DNA from: Muraenolepis orangiensis
Lineage: Eukaryota; Chordata; Actinopteri; Gadiformes; Muraenolepididae
DNA length: 64,000 nt
Assembly (NCBI GenBank): GCA_027704905.1
Contig: CM051007.1
Location: 22,957,812-23,021,811, forward strand
Direction: 5' to 3'
Shown: positions 22,801-31,159 of the stretch, piece by piece
How the letters are laid out: each line of letters begins with the position of its first letter
How positions within the stretch are numbered: the stretch's first letter is position 1
Made by a program: the position numbers and the translations under genes
Notes under the pieces: model-generated
Databases searched by the model: none
What the model was told of the DNA's origin: nothing
The model's input: the letters and a program-made list of their open reading frames with translations, nothing else

Positions 22801-25800
22801 TGAGTTCAGAACCTCCACATGCAGCAGTGTTGGATGTTTCCTTTGACATGTCTGACAGATTATGTTTGCGTTGCAGTCTTTGCAAAAACAGTAACCATTT
22901 ATTTTCAGATATTAAATATTTTTGTCAAGCGGCTCTGACTTGAGTTTTAAACAGTCCACTACTGCATGCTTGCCTTCCTGATATTATGGATGTTCCCAAC
23001 TGCTCTCTGTAGTGAAGTTTTAGGTACAGCGGCCACTTCTGCAAATTCCAAAGCTGAAGCTGTATGTTTGTTTGGTCCACATTTCTCAGTTGACTTTCTT
23101 CCTCAAAATAGGCATTCAGAGCATCTCCATATGTGTCCACCTCATTTGTATTTAGAAGTACTGTGATTTTGGCATATCTTTTAAAGCAGCACATTTGGTC
23201 TCCAGAGCTGATTTCTCAGCTGTGGCTAACTGAGCAGCAGAAGAAGCCCTTGAAGCAGTGGTCCTCCTTGACACATTAGAAATACTGTCCAGTGGTCCGA
23301 TTCTAGTAGTTGAGGTTAGTCATCCTGGGCTCATACCAGTCCACATAGTCATTTTCATTTTCCTCTTGTGAGAGCAGTTCTTGATCAGAAGTATGCAGCC
23401 TATTTAATTCATTCACTGCTTGTTTAAAAATATCCATCCATTTATCAACATCCTCAATATTTCCACCTTCAATAAGCAAAGCCTTCATTTAATTTAGTTT
23501 CCTTGTGCACACTCCAAGTTTCCCTCTGCGTGTTCCAATGAGAGATCTCAACAGATCCTCTGCGGCGGTTTTAGGTTCAGACATTTCCACTGATTAGTTG
23601 CCTTTATCTTTATTGATTTCCGTTATTGATTTATCTGTTTTCACTCGATAACACTTCCCTCTGCGCTCTGCAGTGTGCGTTATATTTCCTTCACAGACGT
23701 CCTTGTGCATAACATGCACAACATCCATATGTACAAAACATCCATAACATTTTAACATTTGTTACGTTGAATGTTGCTTGAATCAACAAAGTTTATTTGT
23801 CCAAAAATCACAAGCACGTCCATTCAATAATTCCTGGCTCTTCTCACGAGTTCCACACGCTCTGCTCTGCATCTCCTGTCTCCAAACGAGCAGCCGGCGT
23901 CTGTCTTTCATTTCTCAGACTCACGTAGTTTTCTGACTTGTAACGGCTTATCCTGGGTTTTCATTCTCAAGCCACTTGAGGTTAGTTGAGGAGGTCCGAC
24001 ACACATTTCCAGAAAGCACGCACGGAGAGAGTTTAACTAAAAGGTGTTTATTAAACCAGAAACTCCGGATGACTTTCAAGAAATGAAACAAACAAATCGC
24101 CACACTGTGTTTTGCGTCGCCAACTATGCTGAAATGTTGCAAAGTTTCTGTTTTATTCATGTATTATGTTTAGTTTAGTTCCAGAATTTTATTTCGATAT
24201 TCTTCCTCCCACCCCCTGTTATTGGTCATGTCATTATTGATTGCACCTGGTGATGTCTCCTGGCATAAATAGGTCCAGGCATTCACTGTCTCGTTGCCAG
24301 ATTGTCTCATTGTGTTATGCCGAGTTCTCCAGCGTTCAGGTTCCACGTCATGCCACGCCACAGTCAGGTCTTTGGTGATTAGTTATTTTGCCTTTGATCA
24401 TCGAGTGACCTTTTGTGTTGGACCTTGCTTTTTCAGTAAAGACTCTTTAACTTCATCACTGTGTCTGCATTCGTGCTTTAGGGTCCACACCGTGTACGTT
24501 CATGACAGAGTTTTCCAGACTGGGGGGAAGACAGACGAGCTCCTACCGGCACCTCCGGATGGAACTGCAACCTGTTTTCTCTCGCTCTCCCTGTCTATCA
24601 TTCGCAGGTCTATTTTGATAGCTAATGCTATCATTGACTCTAGGTCTGTGGGAAGGTCTAGAGGCATCAGCTGGTCTTTGATGGCTTCTGACAATCCGTT
24701 CCTGAAAGTGTCCCGAAGAGAAGCGTCATTCCAGTCACAGTCTATTGCCATCGTGTGGAATTCTATTGCATAATCTGCTACCCTACGCTGACGTTGTTTG
24801 ATTCTCCCTAGTGTCTGAGCTGCTTCCCTAGCTGGCGTGACCTGATCAAAAACTCTCTTAAAAGCTTGAATAAACAATAAAGTAGATTGGCATGTTAAAG
24901 AGTATCTTTCCCATTCAGCAGTAGCCCATGCGGCCGCTCGGCCAGACAGGTGGGAGATAATAAATGCTATCCTGGCATAGTCTGTGCTATAAACATAAGG
25001 CATCAATTTGAAATGTAAATCACACTGGATGAGAAACGGTCTACAGTCACCAGAGTCTCCAGAAAACTTCTCTGTAGAGGCCAGACGTAACATGATTTCC
25101 CTGAGCTGGGTCCGCTGGTGGCGGTGAAGCTGCAGGCGGTCTGTGTCCAGCCTCCATATCGGCGAACATACGTTGATATGACTCTGCCATGGGTCTGATG
25201 TGGGTATCGAGTGTAGCCTGGAGAGCCTGATGTTGGTCCGTGAGTCCTCTCAAGGCCTGCAGCACGACTGCAAACTGCTCCTTGTGATGGTGCAGGCGCG
25301 CACCCTGTGTGCGTAAGGCTGCTGTTACTGCGTCTGGATCGGCTGGGTCCATGTTTTGGCCAGATTGTTCTGTCATGAACGTACACGGTGTGGACCCAAT
25401 AGCATGAATGCAGACACAGTGATGAAGTAAAAGAGTCTTTACTGAAAAAGCAAGGTCCAACACAAAAAGTCACTCGATGATTGAAAAGCTCAAAGGCAAA
25501 ATAACTAATCACCAAAAACCTGACTGTTGTGTGGCATGACGTGGAACCTGCATGCTGGAGAACTCGGCATAACACAACGAGACAATCTGGCAACGAGACA
25601 GTGATTGCCTGGACCTATTTATGCCAGGAGACATCACCAGGTGCAAACAATAATGACATGACCAATAACAGGGGGTGGGAGGAAGACAATCGAAATAAAA
25701 CCCTGGAACTAAACATAATACATGAATAAAACAGAAACTTTGCAACCATTCAGCATAGTTGGCGACGCACAACACTGCGCCAAGTGATGAGTAAAGTAAT

Positions 25801-28800
25801 TCCTATATTAATGCGAAAAATAATGCGTAAAGTAATGCGGTCGGAAAAAGATGCTTTCCACCATCTAACCCGCAAACAATAATTTCCATTGTCTCTTTAA
25901 AACTCCTACGCCTTACCCACAACAGGTGGAGCATGACGTCACCCACATTCAGTATGAGATTTGAATTTGTTATTGTGGCTGTTGTGTCCATGCTACAACC
26001 CTGCTTATATGTATTCTCTTGTGTATTCCCAGGCGCTGTCATGAGTGTGATTCTGGATGTATCCTACACTGTGAGCATCTGGATCTCCGCTGCCATAGCC
26101 ATCATCTACACCCTGATGGGAGGTCTTTACTCTGTGGCCTACACCGACGTCATTCAGCTCATCCTCATGTTCTTCAGTGCAGTAGGTCATAATGAGCCAA
26201 CACTCTTTACCACTGCCCTCTATTTGCTGCTTGTGGGACTTTCCTATGTTGCCACAATTCGGCAGAATGGCAGACTTTTGCTGGCTCAAAACCCAGGAAG
26301 TGAAATTAAACGTGAATTAAAATGATCACTGGAGGCTACTTTGTGTGTTATATTATGTGTCTCTACAGTGAGTGTGTGGTATATTGTGTATCTCCACAGT
26401 GGCTGTGTGTTCCCTTTGTGTTGATGAGCCCTGCAGTGTCTGGCGTGTCCAACACAACACTCCACCTAAACACCACCGGCTACCCCCCCTGGCTCGCTCC
26501 CTGGGACACACAGTCCATTCTGATCAAGGTCGACTCTTTTCTAATTGTGGTAAGCTGCAGGAACATGCTCCTCCCACTACAAGCGTCAGTATTGATTACA
26601 TATTACAAAAGTCAGACATGATTTTAGTGTAATTTAATTCCAATTTCATTAAGAGTTTGTGTGGATTTTAAAACAGATATCAGATTACAATTTAATTGGT
26701 TTCTTAAACAATTACAAATAATATTTCTACAGTTAATATTTAAGCAATTGGTTTGCTTAAACGGTGTGCCCCAATCACGCATTTGGTAGAAATTGTATTT
26801 GTATGACCAAATGCCAAGATCTCTTAATAGTTTGCAATTTAATGGGGTCATTTGATCTGGTTCACTTTAGTTTAGATTGTGATGTCAATGACTTTAGGAA
26901 AAACTCCCAGCCCAATGGAAATCATATCTCATGCGGTACTAATTACAATTATGATAAATGGACTCAAAGTCGAGTGTAGGCAGTAGAAGAATAGAGGGGT
27001 CTTGAGGCAGGAATGGAAAATTAGCAAGGGACTATAAGTCTCTGATGTATTGAGAGAGAAAGTTCCAGAGTCTGGGAGCTGCCCTAGAGAATGCTGTGCC
27101 CCCAGCACTGGGACTTTGGGCTGAAGAGAAGGCCAGCTGAGGTGGATTTGAGGGCCTGAGAATTGGTATGGGGAGAGGAGGTTGGAGATATGGAAGAGCC
27201 AGATGGTGAAGGGCTTTCTAGGTGAGGACCAGGATCTTAGTAATTGATCCAGTGGGAAGCAGGAAGCCAATGGAGGTCTTTTAGGACTTGGCTGATTTGG
27301 TGCATGTATTTGGTGTGAGTTAGGAGTCAGACAGATGCGTTCTGAACCAGAACGCCTAAAGTCTATTCATTAAGCTGGCACTGATGCCGCGGAGAAGAGA
27401 GTTGCATCAGCCAAGACCGGAGGAGAGGAAGCAATGGATCAGCAGCAGGGTGTGTGAGAGAGAGCATGTTTTTTGCAATATTGCAAAGTGGCAGAATGAG
27501 GATTTGACAACTTGGCGGATATGAGGCTTAAGGGTGAAGGAGTTCAAGTGCCATCAATGGTGAGTGTGGTGTTGTTGATTCTGCTGTGGGAGTACGGGTG
27601 TGTTTGGGGCAGCGATGGAGATAACAGCAACGACGGAGGATGCCAACGGACCTAGCTGAGATAATAGCATATGGGATAACTGGTCATTTTTATTGAGACG
27701 ATGAAGACAAAAGCAAGTGACAGCAACATGTAGCATGCGTAGATACTTTTCAGAGAAACAAACGTAACAACAGCATTGAGCCGTTGTGGAGGCAAAACTC
27801 AGCCCCAGTGTTACTTCTTTACTTCTGAAAAGCCACTCCCAGTAAAAATAATAAAGCTTGTGTAGTAACCTAGAAATCAATGCATTTGCTAAGCTGGACA
27901 TCTATGTATTTTTAACACCACAGCCAAAGCACAAAGTGATGTATTTTGTATGAAGCGTATTACAGCACTTAACCACCCACAAAATGACATACACATAACA
28001 ATAGCAACCCATCACTTATTATTATCCTATTGTGATTGTGATCTGCATATCCTATATGTCTTAAGCCTCAAGGTTTTCTTTTTTATGTTTTCCAGGCTTT
28101 CGGGAGTATAGCCTATCAACCTGTTCATCAGAGAATCTTGTCTGCAACTTCCTCCACCATGGCTAAAATTAGCTGTTTTGCCGCTGCTGTAGCTTTCTTC
28201 ATCTTTGCTATTCCACCTGCTTTAATTGGAGGAGTTGCTATCACTGCAGGTAACTGCTTGTTTTACACATGTTTGGAACCTACATGCACATGTCATTTCA
28301 AACTATCAGAACTTGTTTAGGGGGGTCGGAACCCCCACACAATTTCCAACTACAGGAACCGCCCCTGTTTGACCTCTTTCAGAAACCTTTACGGGACCGA
28401 AATAAGTCCTACTCCGTGTTATGTACTTTTGACCGGCCCTGAAGAACAGCTGGGCGGAGCTCGACACTGATTGGTGTAATTCAAGCAGGCCGAAAAAAAT
28501 AAGCAACATTTTGTTAAGCATTACATTAAATATGCAAATGAATGTATGGCACCATTCTGGTAGTTCCTACACTGCAAAACAAAGCCTGAGGCTGTTAAGG
28601 GGGACATTCCTGTGAAAGTTTGTGTCACGTTGGAAATGGCCCGAGTTCCGCGCCTGTAGACAATAAGACGAGATGTGCATGCATGTTTCTCCATAACAAA
28701 AGTGTGTCCAAATGTGCATCTGGATCAATATATATGGGGCAGGATAGTGTAGCGACTATGAGGGCGTTTGACTCCCAACTGAGAGATACTGGGTTTCATC

Positions 28801-30602
28801 CCTAATATCTGTTGTCTACCTGCAGGCATCCATGAGCATGAAGCCTGACCCCCCCCCCCCCCCCCCTTAAAAATCCTGAATGACATGTCTTCTACTTGTA
28901 ACTGTACTTTAGATACAAGCATCAAGTAGATATAAATGCAATTGTTTAACTGGCCCAGTGGATCACCCATACCTTGGAGTGTCAATGGTCTTCCAATTGG
29001 GAGCACTGCAGGCTGACTGTCTGTATGTTTTCCGCAGACTGGAACAAGACGTCCTATGGGTTTCCTTCTCCATTGGAGCGTGGTGATGAAACAATTATCT
29101 TTCCCATCGCCCTGAATTACCTCACGCCACCCTACATCGCCATCATTGGCATTGGCGCTGTTGCGGCCGCTGTGATGTCATCAACTGACTCTGCCTTGCT
29201 GTCTGCTGCAACCACCTTCTCCACCAACATTTACAAGAACATCCTGAGGCCCCAGGTAAGGCCCACTTCACTTCTCTTTGCACACTTTTTAGGTAAGGGT
29301 TTTGTGTGGTTAAGATCAGGGATGTCAGCTGTGTCCAATGTCCAACAGAAAAAAATTAGAAAAGATATCCAGAAACGACAAAGGTAAAGAGTTAGACATT
29401 AGCGTGGTAGACATTTTTTATTTTGTAATTCTTTCAGCCGTATAAGCCATCTGATATCTTTACAAAAACATATATGGCATATGTAAAGGTTATGTTGGAG
29501 AGGAGTCATTGCAAACAGATATTTACAGTACAATAATATTTTTTTACTGTGGAGATTCATATCATAAGGGAAAAGGGGAGCATATTCCAGCATTTAATCT
29601 TTAATTGATCTTCCAATTGTTTTAATAAGGGGTGAAATTGAGATAAAACACCTGTTACAGCTTTGGTTGTTAATGGCAAAGTATCTGATGTTGCCAGGGG
29701 CAAGGGGTAGTGAGATTTGGTTCTGGATTGCATCATATCGCTTCATCACTACAGCTTTGTGGACGGGTATATATGTTTATTTTGTCCAGTGATGTTGTTG
29801 GAGTAGTCTGATATTTCTAAAAATCCATTGAGGATTTTCAGTGATATAAATGTGTTTTGTGCACATAAAAATATGTAAAATGCGTAAAGACTTTTTGTGG
29901 TGTGAGTTCAGGGTTGAGATTCCAGTTGAATATACTTCCACATCCAATTTAGTTGGAATTGAATATATCTAGTAGTTGAATTTCAACGGAGAAGATCATA
30001 ATTTGTTGGCAACTCAACAGAATCTTTGAGATAATAGTGACTAATGTTCCCTCTCCTTCTAGGCGTCCCAGAGAGAGCTGAAGTGGGTGATCTGGGCTGT
30101 TGTGGTATTGTTTGGCATCATGGGAACTTCACTCACCACCTTTAAAACGGGGACTTTGGCATTGTTGTACATAGGAGTAGCGTTGACCTACATCTTCATG
30201 CTCCCTCAACTGGTCTGTGTGCTTTTCTTCGACGTGGCAAATGGTTACGGATCTATTATGGGCTTTTTGGTGAGTTTGGTGTTGAGATTTCTGTGTGGAT
30301 GGCCCACCTTGGGGATTCCAACGGTTCTCCATCTACCAGGAGGCTCCTACGAGGATGGGGTTTTCATCCAGCACTTCCCGGTCAATACTCTGTGCATGCT
30401 GTGCTCCATTGCCTGCATACTGCCGTTCTCTTTTCTGACTGCTCTACTTTTCGACAAAGGCATAATCCCTGAGGCCTGGGACCTGCTCAATTTCCTGAAG
30501 TTGCCCAGAAAACTACCACCTATGGTGGCTTCCAAAGAAGACAACAACCAGAGGCTGAAGGAAGAAGACCCCTCAGAGCCGATGATGAACACCTCATGTT
30601 AA
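13650..30602 (+). CDS. slc5a7-like: High-affinity choline transporter-like (SLC5A7 type), 8 coding exons
   Basis: Joining the eight exons gives 1,668 nt, 555 residues and a stop, with every intron obeying GT-AG and phases matching. The protein aligns by eye along its length with vertebrate CHT1 (human 580 aa), the sodium-dependent choline uptake carrier of cholinergic terminals, a multi-pass membrane protein. Landmarks: FTTTATWIGGGF (about 57-68), TKPMRDRRFVTMLDPF, YTLMGGLYSVAYTDV, the loop ADWNKTSYG with an N-glycosylation sequon where CHT1 has one, AAAVMSSTDSALLSA, and FMLPQLVCVLFF. The C-terminal tail is short and divergent, and I do not see the dileucine-like endocytic segment of CHT1. 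It is probably a fish SLC5A7 paralogue, but substrate is inferred from family only. Intron 3 is 10.9 kb of nested retroelements. Confidence 0.88.
14292..14408 (+). CDS. slc5a7-like: slc5a7-like coding exon 2
   Basis: Starts after CCTGTAG and encodes TWIGGGFFIMLAEAAYTPMN and the following helix. It ends ATTACGT|GTAAGAG. The donor is the first unit of a minisatellite that fills most of intron 2. Confidence 0.88.
14409..14832 (+). repeat. Minisatellite of splice-donor-like units in intron 2
   Basis: About 18 degenerate units of 20-25 bp with consensus near GTAAGAGCCTTAATTCATGATCT. The first unit is the real exon 2 donor. Several later units keep GTAAG (for example those beginning TGTAAGAGCCTCAAATC and TGTAAGAGCCTTAATTC), and the last ends GCGTAAGTAATG. 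The array makes up roughly three quarters of this 573-bp intron. Confidence 0.85.
14982..15137 (+). CDS. slc5a7-like: slc5a7-like coding exon 3
   Basis: Follows TTCTTCTCCAG and encodes CGLVFTKPMRDRRFVTMLDP through WIPTTLLSL. It ends at TTAG|GTAAGT, phase 1. The KPM..VTMLDPF segment is a strong CHT1 signature. Confidence 0.9.
15138..16103. other. Intron 3, 5' part, nothing recognised
   Basis: AT-rich intron sequence. Short open frames near 15,550-15,930 have no recognisable motif, and I see no transposon ends. Confidence 0.5.
16104..16200 (+). mobile_element. hAT-like terminal fragment
   Basis: CAGGGGTTCTCCAACTTGTT followed by GGGGCCAGGGACC resembles the terminal repeat of Charlie-type hAT elements. 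Only one end is seen, with no partner terminus or target duplication. Confidence 0.3.
16212..16439 (+). mobile_element. Short gypsy 5' LTR (228 bp)
   Basis: It starts TGTAATG and ends ATTTACA, with 5-bp inverted termini TGTAA/TTACA, and contains CTAATAAATCC as a polyadenylation signal. It is immediately followed by CTGGCGATGAGGAT, a primer-binding-site position, and then by a gag start at 16,473. The gag body is split by a LINE and resumes at 20,006. Confidence 0.7.
16473..16570 (+). pseudogene. Gypsy gag, N-terminal piece
   Basis: ATG opens MAAALPPFPDFVIDDDYN, then a frameshift and ATQWKK*IQHFENF, where a LINE interrupts. The same frame continues at 20,006 as FLIALNIKDDQ. Gag forms the retroelement particle. 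The copy is inactivated by stops and frameshift besides the insertion. Confidence 0.65.
16526..19175 (-). pseudogene. LINE ORF2 endonuclease-reverse transcriptase (broken)
   Basis: Endonuclease motifs are ILHFNSRSL, ALAISETWL, CGDFNIDLL (catalytic Asp kept), TLIDNIFTN and NDTSDHLPVFA (catalytic His kept). RT motifs are ANYRPISLL-like LSNYRPISLLSQFSKILE, GIFLDLKKAFDTVDHELL, GVPQGSVLGPLLF and ILFADDTSVLC with FADD intact. Breaks: frameshift near 18,800 and near 18,110, an in-frame stop at 17,151-17,153 and a frameshift near 16,900. With so few lesions this is one of the better preserved elements in the window. Confidence 0.7.
16571..20005 (-). mobile_element. Near full-length CR1/L2-like LINE nested in gypsy gag
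   Basis: On the minus strand it carries ORF1 (19,949 down to about 19,220) and ORF2 (19,175 down to about 16,570). The flanks are ACTTT at 16,566-16,570 and ACTTT at 20,006-20,010, a 5-bp target duplication whose removal restores the gag reading ENF-LIALN. The 3' end is unusual: coding sequence stops at KKPPVRTN and passes directly into an A-rich tail, without the usual RT C-terminus or 3' UTR. The 5' end looks complete or nearly so. Confidence 0.75.
19220..19949 (-). pseudogene. LINE ORF1 protein (coiled coil, RNA-binding)
   Basis: The first part begins MAPKKSANLPDDVEEIKKSL and is rich in heptad-like leucines (IMELMGEIQSLKMQNIEKDK, ITFLENRVADLEQYTR), a predicted coiled coil. The continuation, after a frame change near 19,620, has VNRKKKYALIRQGRKLK-like basic sequence (as FINRKKKYALIRQGRKLKGT) and ends LDQFEE. 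This matches the ORF1 layout of CR1/L2-type LINEs. At least one frameshift is present. Confidence 0.6.
20006..20541 (+). pseudogene. Gypsy gag, continuation after LINE
   Basis: Reads LIALNIKDDQI, LLHYAGEAVQDVF, TLTDTGEAKDFKLT, INIVYETYTFRQ, AGETIDSDHTRLRQLAATCD, FPDVEREIK and QALQKPEMTL with several stops and frame changes. These are the usual central and C-terminal blocks of fish Ty3/gypsy gag. It fades out before any protease or zinc knuckle. Confidence 0.65.
20542..20714. other. Unassigned intron sequence
   Basis: No motif recognised. It lies between the gypsy gag and the start of the segment duplicated at 57.5 kb. Confidence 0.4.
20715..21171 (-). mobile_element. LINE tail and unclassified repeat (duplicated at 57.5 kb)
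   Basis: The stretch from CACAAGCGGGCCAGGG onward is repeated at 57,530-57,980. It contains a LINE 3' terminus on the minus strand (TCAAGATTTGTATTTGCCAT). No coding sequence. Confidence 0.5.
21172..21425 (-). mobile_element. Gypsy LTR fragment
   Basis: The sequence from CACAAAAATCACTTGAAGAT to AATCAGGTGCGGGGCAGTC resembles the fish gypsy LTRs at 25,371-25,774 in layout (minus-strand CACTCGATGATTGAAAAGCT type). The fuller copy at 58,000-58,335 keeps about 80 bp that are deleted here. Confidence 0.45.
21430..22060 (-). pseudogene. BEL/Pao retrotransposon RT fragment, copy A
   Basis: The minus strand reads LRVVFDCSSSYKGTSLIKEL, LQGPDLTNPLIGVLLQF, IAIMADIEAMYYQVHVQEDH, FLRFLWWP and HSIYVDDCLK. 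The YVDD box and the KLRVVFD opening are typical of BEL/Pao RT. The frame is broken near 21,750. Upstream, PWDMINSHGNGPYA is joined directly to EQVPQEELDR, an internal deletion relative to the 58-61 kb copy. Confidence 0.75.
22112..22267 (+). repeat. 78-bp tandem duplication including the LTR terminus
   Basis: Two copies starting TGTCACGGTTACGG (22,112) and TGTCACGATTACGG (22,190). Each has GGTTGACAGGGGGC and CATGGCCAAGCCACG-type sequence. The LTR 5' terminus itself is duplicated. Confidence 0.85.
22406..22620 (+). repeat. 75-bp minisatellite inside the LTR
   Basis: Nearly three copies of a 75-bp unit with GGTACTACGCACCTCGACCT and GGTATCCAGACTCC. The related LTR at 32,190-32,450 has more than three copies. 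It is noncoding. Confidence 0.85.
22713..24093 (-). mobile_element. BEL/Pao 5' part: gag and leader, copy A
   Basis: The minus strand carries degraded gag (QAVNELNRLHTSDQELLSQE, ENDYVDWYEPRMTNLNY, EVDTYGDALNAYFEEESQL) and, to the right, a noncoding leader with TTTAATAAACACC. The same order is found at 60,995-62,337. A stretch present there (spelling HALQLEETMEKVELDAQQ) is deleted here. Together with 21,430-22,060 it is one BEL element interrupted by a solo LTR. Confidence 0.65.
24106..24507 (+). mobile_element. Gypsy LTR, + orientation, left of inverted pair
   Basis: 402 bp, TGTGTTTTGCG to GTTCATGACA, near-identical to the reverse complement of 25,371-25,774. Its 3' terminus CATGACA is joined directly to minus-strand gag sequence. 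Normally both LTRs point the same way, so this orientation is abnormal. Confidence 0.8.
24508..25360 (-). pseudogene. Gypsy gag between inverted LTRs
   Basis: The minus strand opens with MDPADPDAVTAALRTQGARL just inside the right-hand LTR. After a frameshift near 25,050 it continues LRLASTEKFSGDSGDCRPFL, AFIISHLSGRAAAWATAEWE, FKRVFDQVTPAREAAQTLG and YAIEFHTMAIDCDW. These are standard blocks of fish Ty3/gypsy gag. It ends in PPVWKTL at the junction with the inverted LTR, so zinc knuckle, protease and pol are all absent. Confidence 0.7.
25371..25774 (-). mobile_element. Gypsy LTR, - orientation (5' LTR of the gag)
   Basis: 404 bp. Read on the minus strand it runs TGTTGTGCGTCGCC to GTTCATGACA and is followed by a short leader and the gag start codon, so it is the genuine 5' LTR. 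Flanking bases do not match those beside the left LTR, so no target duplication supports a simple insertion. Confidence 0.8.
26033..26181 (+). CDS. slc5a7-like: slc5a7-like coding exon 4
   Basis: Follows GTGTATTCCCAG and encodes GAVMSVILDVSYTVSIWISA through YTLMGGLYSVAYTDVIQLIL to FFSA. It ends at GCA|GTAGGT, phase 0. This is the exon with the most conserved CHT1 motif. Its counterpart is missing from the partial copy near 62.5 kb. Confidence 0.9.
26400..26549 (+). CDS. slc5a7-like: slc5a7-like coding exon 5
   Basis: Follows TATCTCCACAG and encodes WLCVPFVLMSPAVSG to IKVDSFLIV, ending at GTG|GTAAGC in phase 0. It adds two N-x-T sequons (NTTLHLNTT) not seen at this place in human CHT1. The 3' half is duplicated at about 62,729-62,800. 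Confidence 0.87.
26960..27545 (-). mobile_element. Degraded L2-like LINE C-terminus in intron 5
   Basis: The minus strand reads a decayed L2-type tail with KSTSAGLLF-like, APRLWNSLSQYIRD and ANFPF pieces. It has the standard wording of fish L2 3' ends on the plus strand (GGAAGCCAATGGAG). No intact frame. Confidence 0.4.
27546..28095. other. Intron 5 remainder, nothing recognised
   Basis: No coding motif or repeat boundary identified. It ends in the TTTTTATGTTTTCCAG acceptor of exon 6. Confidence 0.4.
28096..28249 (+). CDS. slc5a7-like: slc5a7-like coding exon 6
   Basis: Encodes AFGSIAYQPVHQRILSATSS through FAIPPALIGGVAITA, ending GCAG|GTAACT in phase 1. It corresponds to GGIPWQAYFQRVLSSSSA of CHT1; the W-Q-A-Y-F core reads IAYQPV here, a notable divergence. 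Confidence 0.88.
28250..29037. other. Intron 6, no gene
   Basis: Contains a poly-C run at about 28,849-28,866 and otherwise unassigned sequence. It ends TATGTTTTCCGCAG. Confidence 0.5.
29038..29255 (+). CDS. slc5a7-like: slc5a7-like coding exon 7
   Basis: Encodes DWNKTSYGFPSPLERGDETI, IFPIALNYLTPPYIAIIGIG, AVAAAVMSSTDSALLSAATT and STNIYKNILRPQ, ending at CAG|GTAAGG in phase 0. The VAAAVMSSTDSALLSA segment is the family's conserved helix. Confidence 0.92.
29256..30062. other. Intron 7, no gene
   Basis: AT-rich. I see no transposon ends or coding motifs. It ends CTCTCCTTCTAG. Confidence 0.5.
30063..30602 (+). CDS. slc5a7-like: slc5a7-like terminal coding exon 8
   Basis: Encodes residues 377-555: ASQRELKWVIWAVVVLFG, TLALLYIGVALTYIFMLPQL, VCVLFFDVANGYGSIMGFLV, LHLPGGSYEDGVFIQHFPVN and the last helices, then a roughly 35-residue charged tail ending EPMMNTSC and TAA. 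The tail is shorter than that of human CHT1 and unlike it. Confidence 0.9.
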   Translation, partial: ASQRELKWVIWAVVVLFGIMGTSLTTFKTGTLALLYIGVALTYIFMLPQLVCVLFFDVANGYGSIMGFLVSLVLRFLCGWPTLGIPTVLHLPGGSYEDGVFIQHFPVNTLCMLCSIACILPFSFLTALLFDKGIIPEAWDLLNFLKLPRKLPPMVASKEDNNQRLKEEDPSEPMMNTSC

Positions 30603-30693
30603 TAGGAACTATTGCCTGCATGTTGGGACACCAGTTTTGTGTGGTTTTGTTTCTCTACTTATATATGTCTATAGATATTACATGCATTCATCT

Positions 30694-30699
30694 AATAAA
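30694..30699 (+). terminator. slc5a7-like: Polyadenylation signal AATAAA
   Basis: A canonical AATAAA lies 92 bp after the stop codon, within TCTAATAAATCC. It is the first such signal downstream and fits the 3' end of the transporter mRNA. Confidence 0.6.
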
Positions 30700-30825
30700 T
30701 CCTATCAATCATCATTATCTGCATATAACATCCTTCTTCACATATTCTGAAGTTTACATTTGGATAAACTTGTGTTCCACAAGGATGTTACCGTCCCATA
30801 TTGTTCCATTGCCTCGTGTTCACCC

Positions 30826-31085
30826 AAATAGAACGAGAATGTAATGTTATGTGTAATTATTGATTGAAATGCATTCCCCATGTGTATTCTGATCGACTTG
30901 TTAGCCCCTAGTGCAGCTGGTGCTACACGGCCTTAGGGTTAAGGGATGAAGAGGTTATGTTACACCACTTCCTTTTCTGCTGCCCTGGCTTCCTTTTGAT
31001 CTGCGGCCAGTGCCGTTATCAGCAGTACAATACATTTTTGTTTTTCTTAGAAACCTATTTTATTCAGCCAATATACAATGGTTTA
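30826..31085. repeat. Inner end of arm B (inverted copy of 11,210-11,470)
   Basis: Begins CACCCAAATAGAACGAGAAT, the reverse complement of the last bases before the N gap, and continues through GTGCTACACGGCCTTAGGGT. It is noncoding. The match ends at about 31,085 (ATATACAATGGTTTA), where arm B has 4.6 kb that arm A lacks. Confidence 0.85.
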
Positions 31086-31159
31086 CATGAATTGACTGTC
31101 TCATCAAGTGGATATTTTCAGGCTATTATTAAAACAACGTTACAGACATTTCACTTCAG

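Noticed and set aside
27554..27901. A 115-codon minus frame in intron 5 rich in Cys and Leu.
   Set aside because: No recognised motif, no start or splice context, and the surrounding sequence is decayed LINE and intron.
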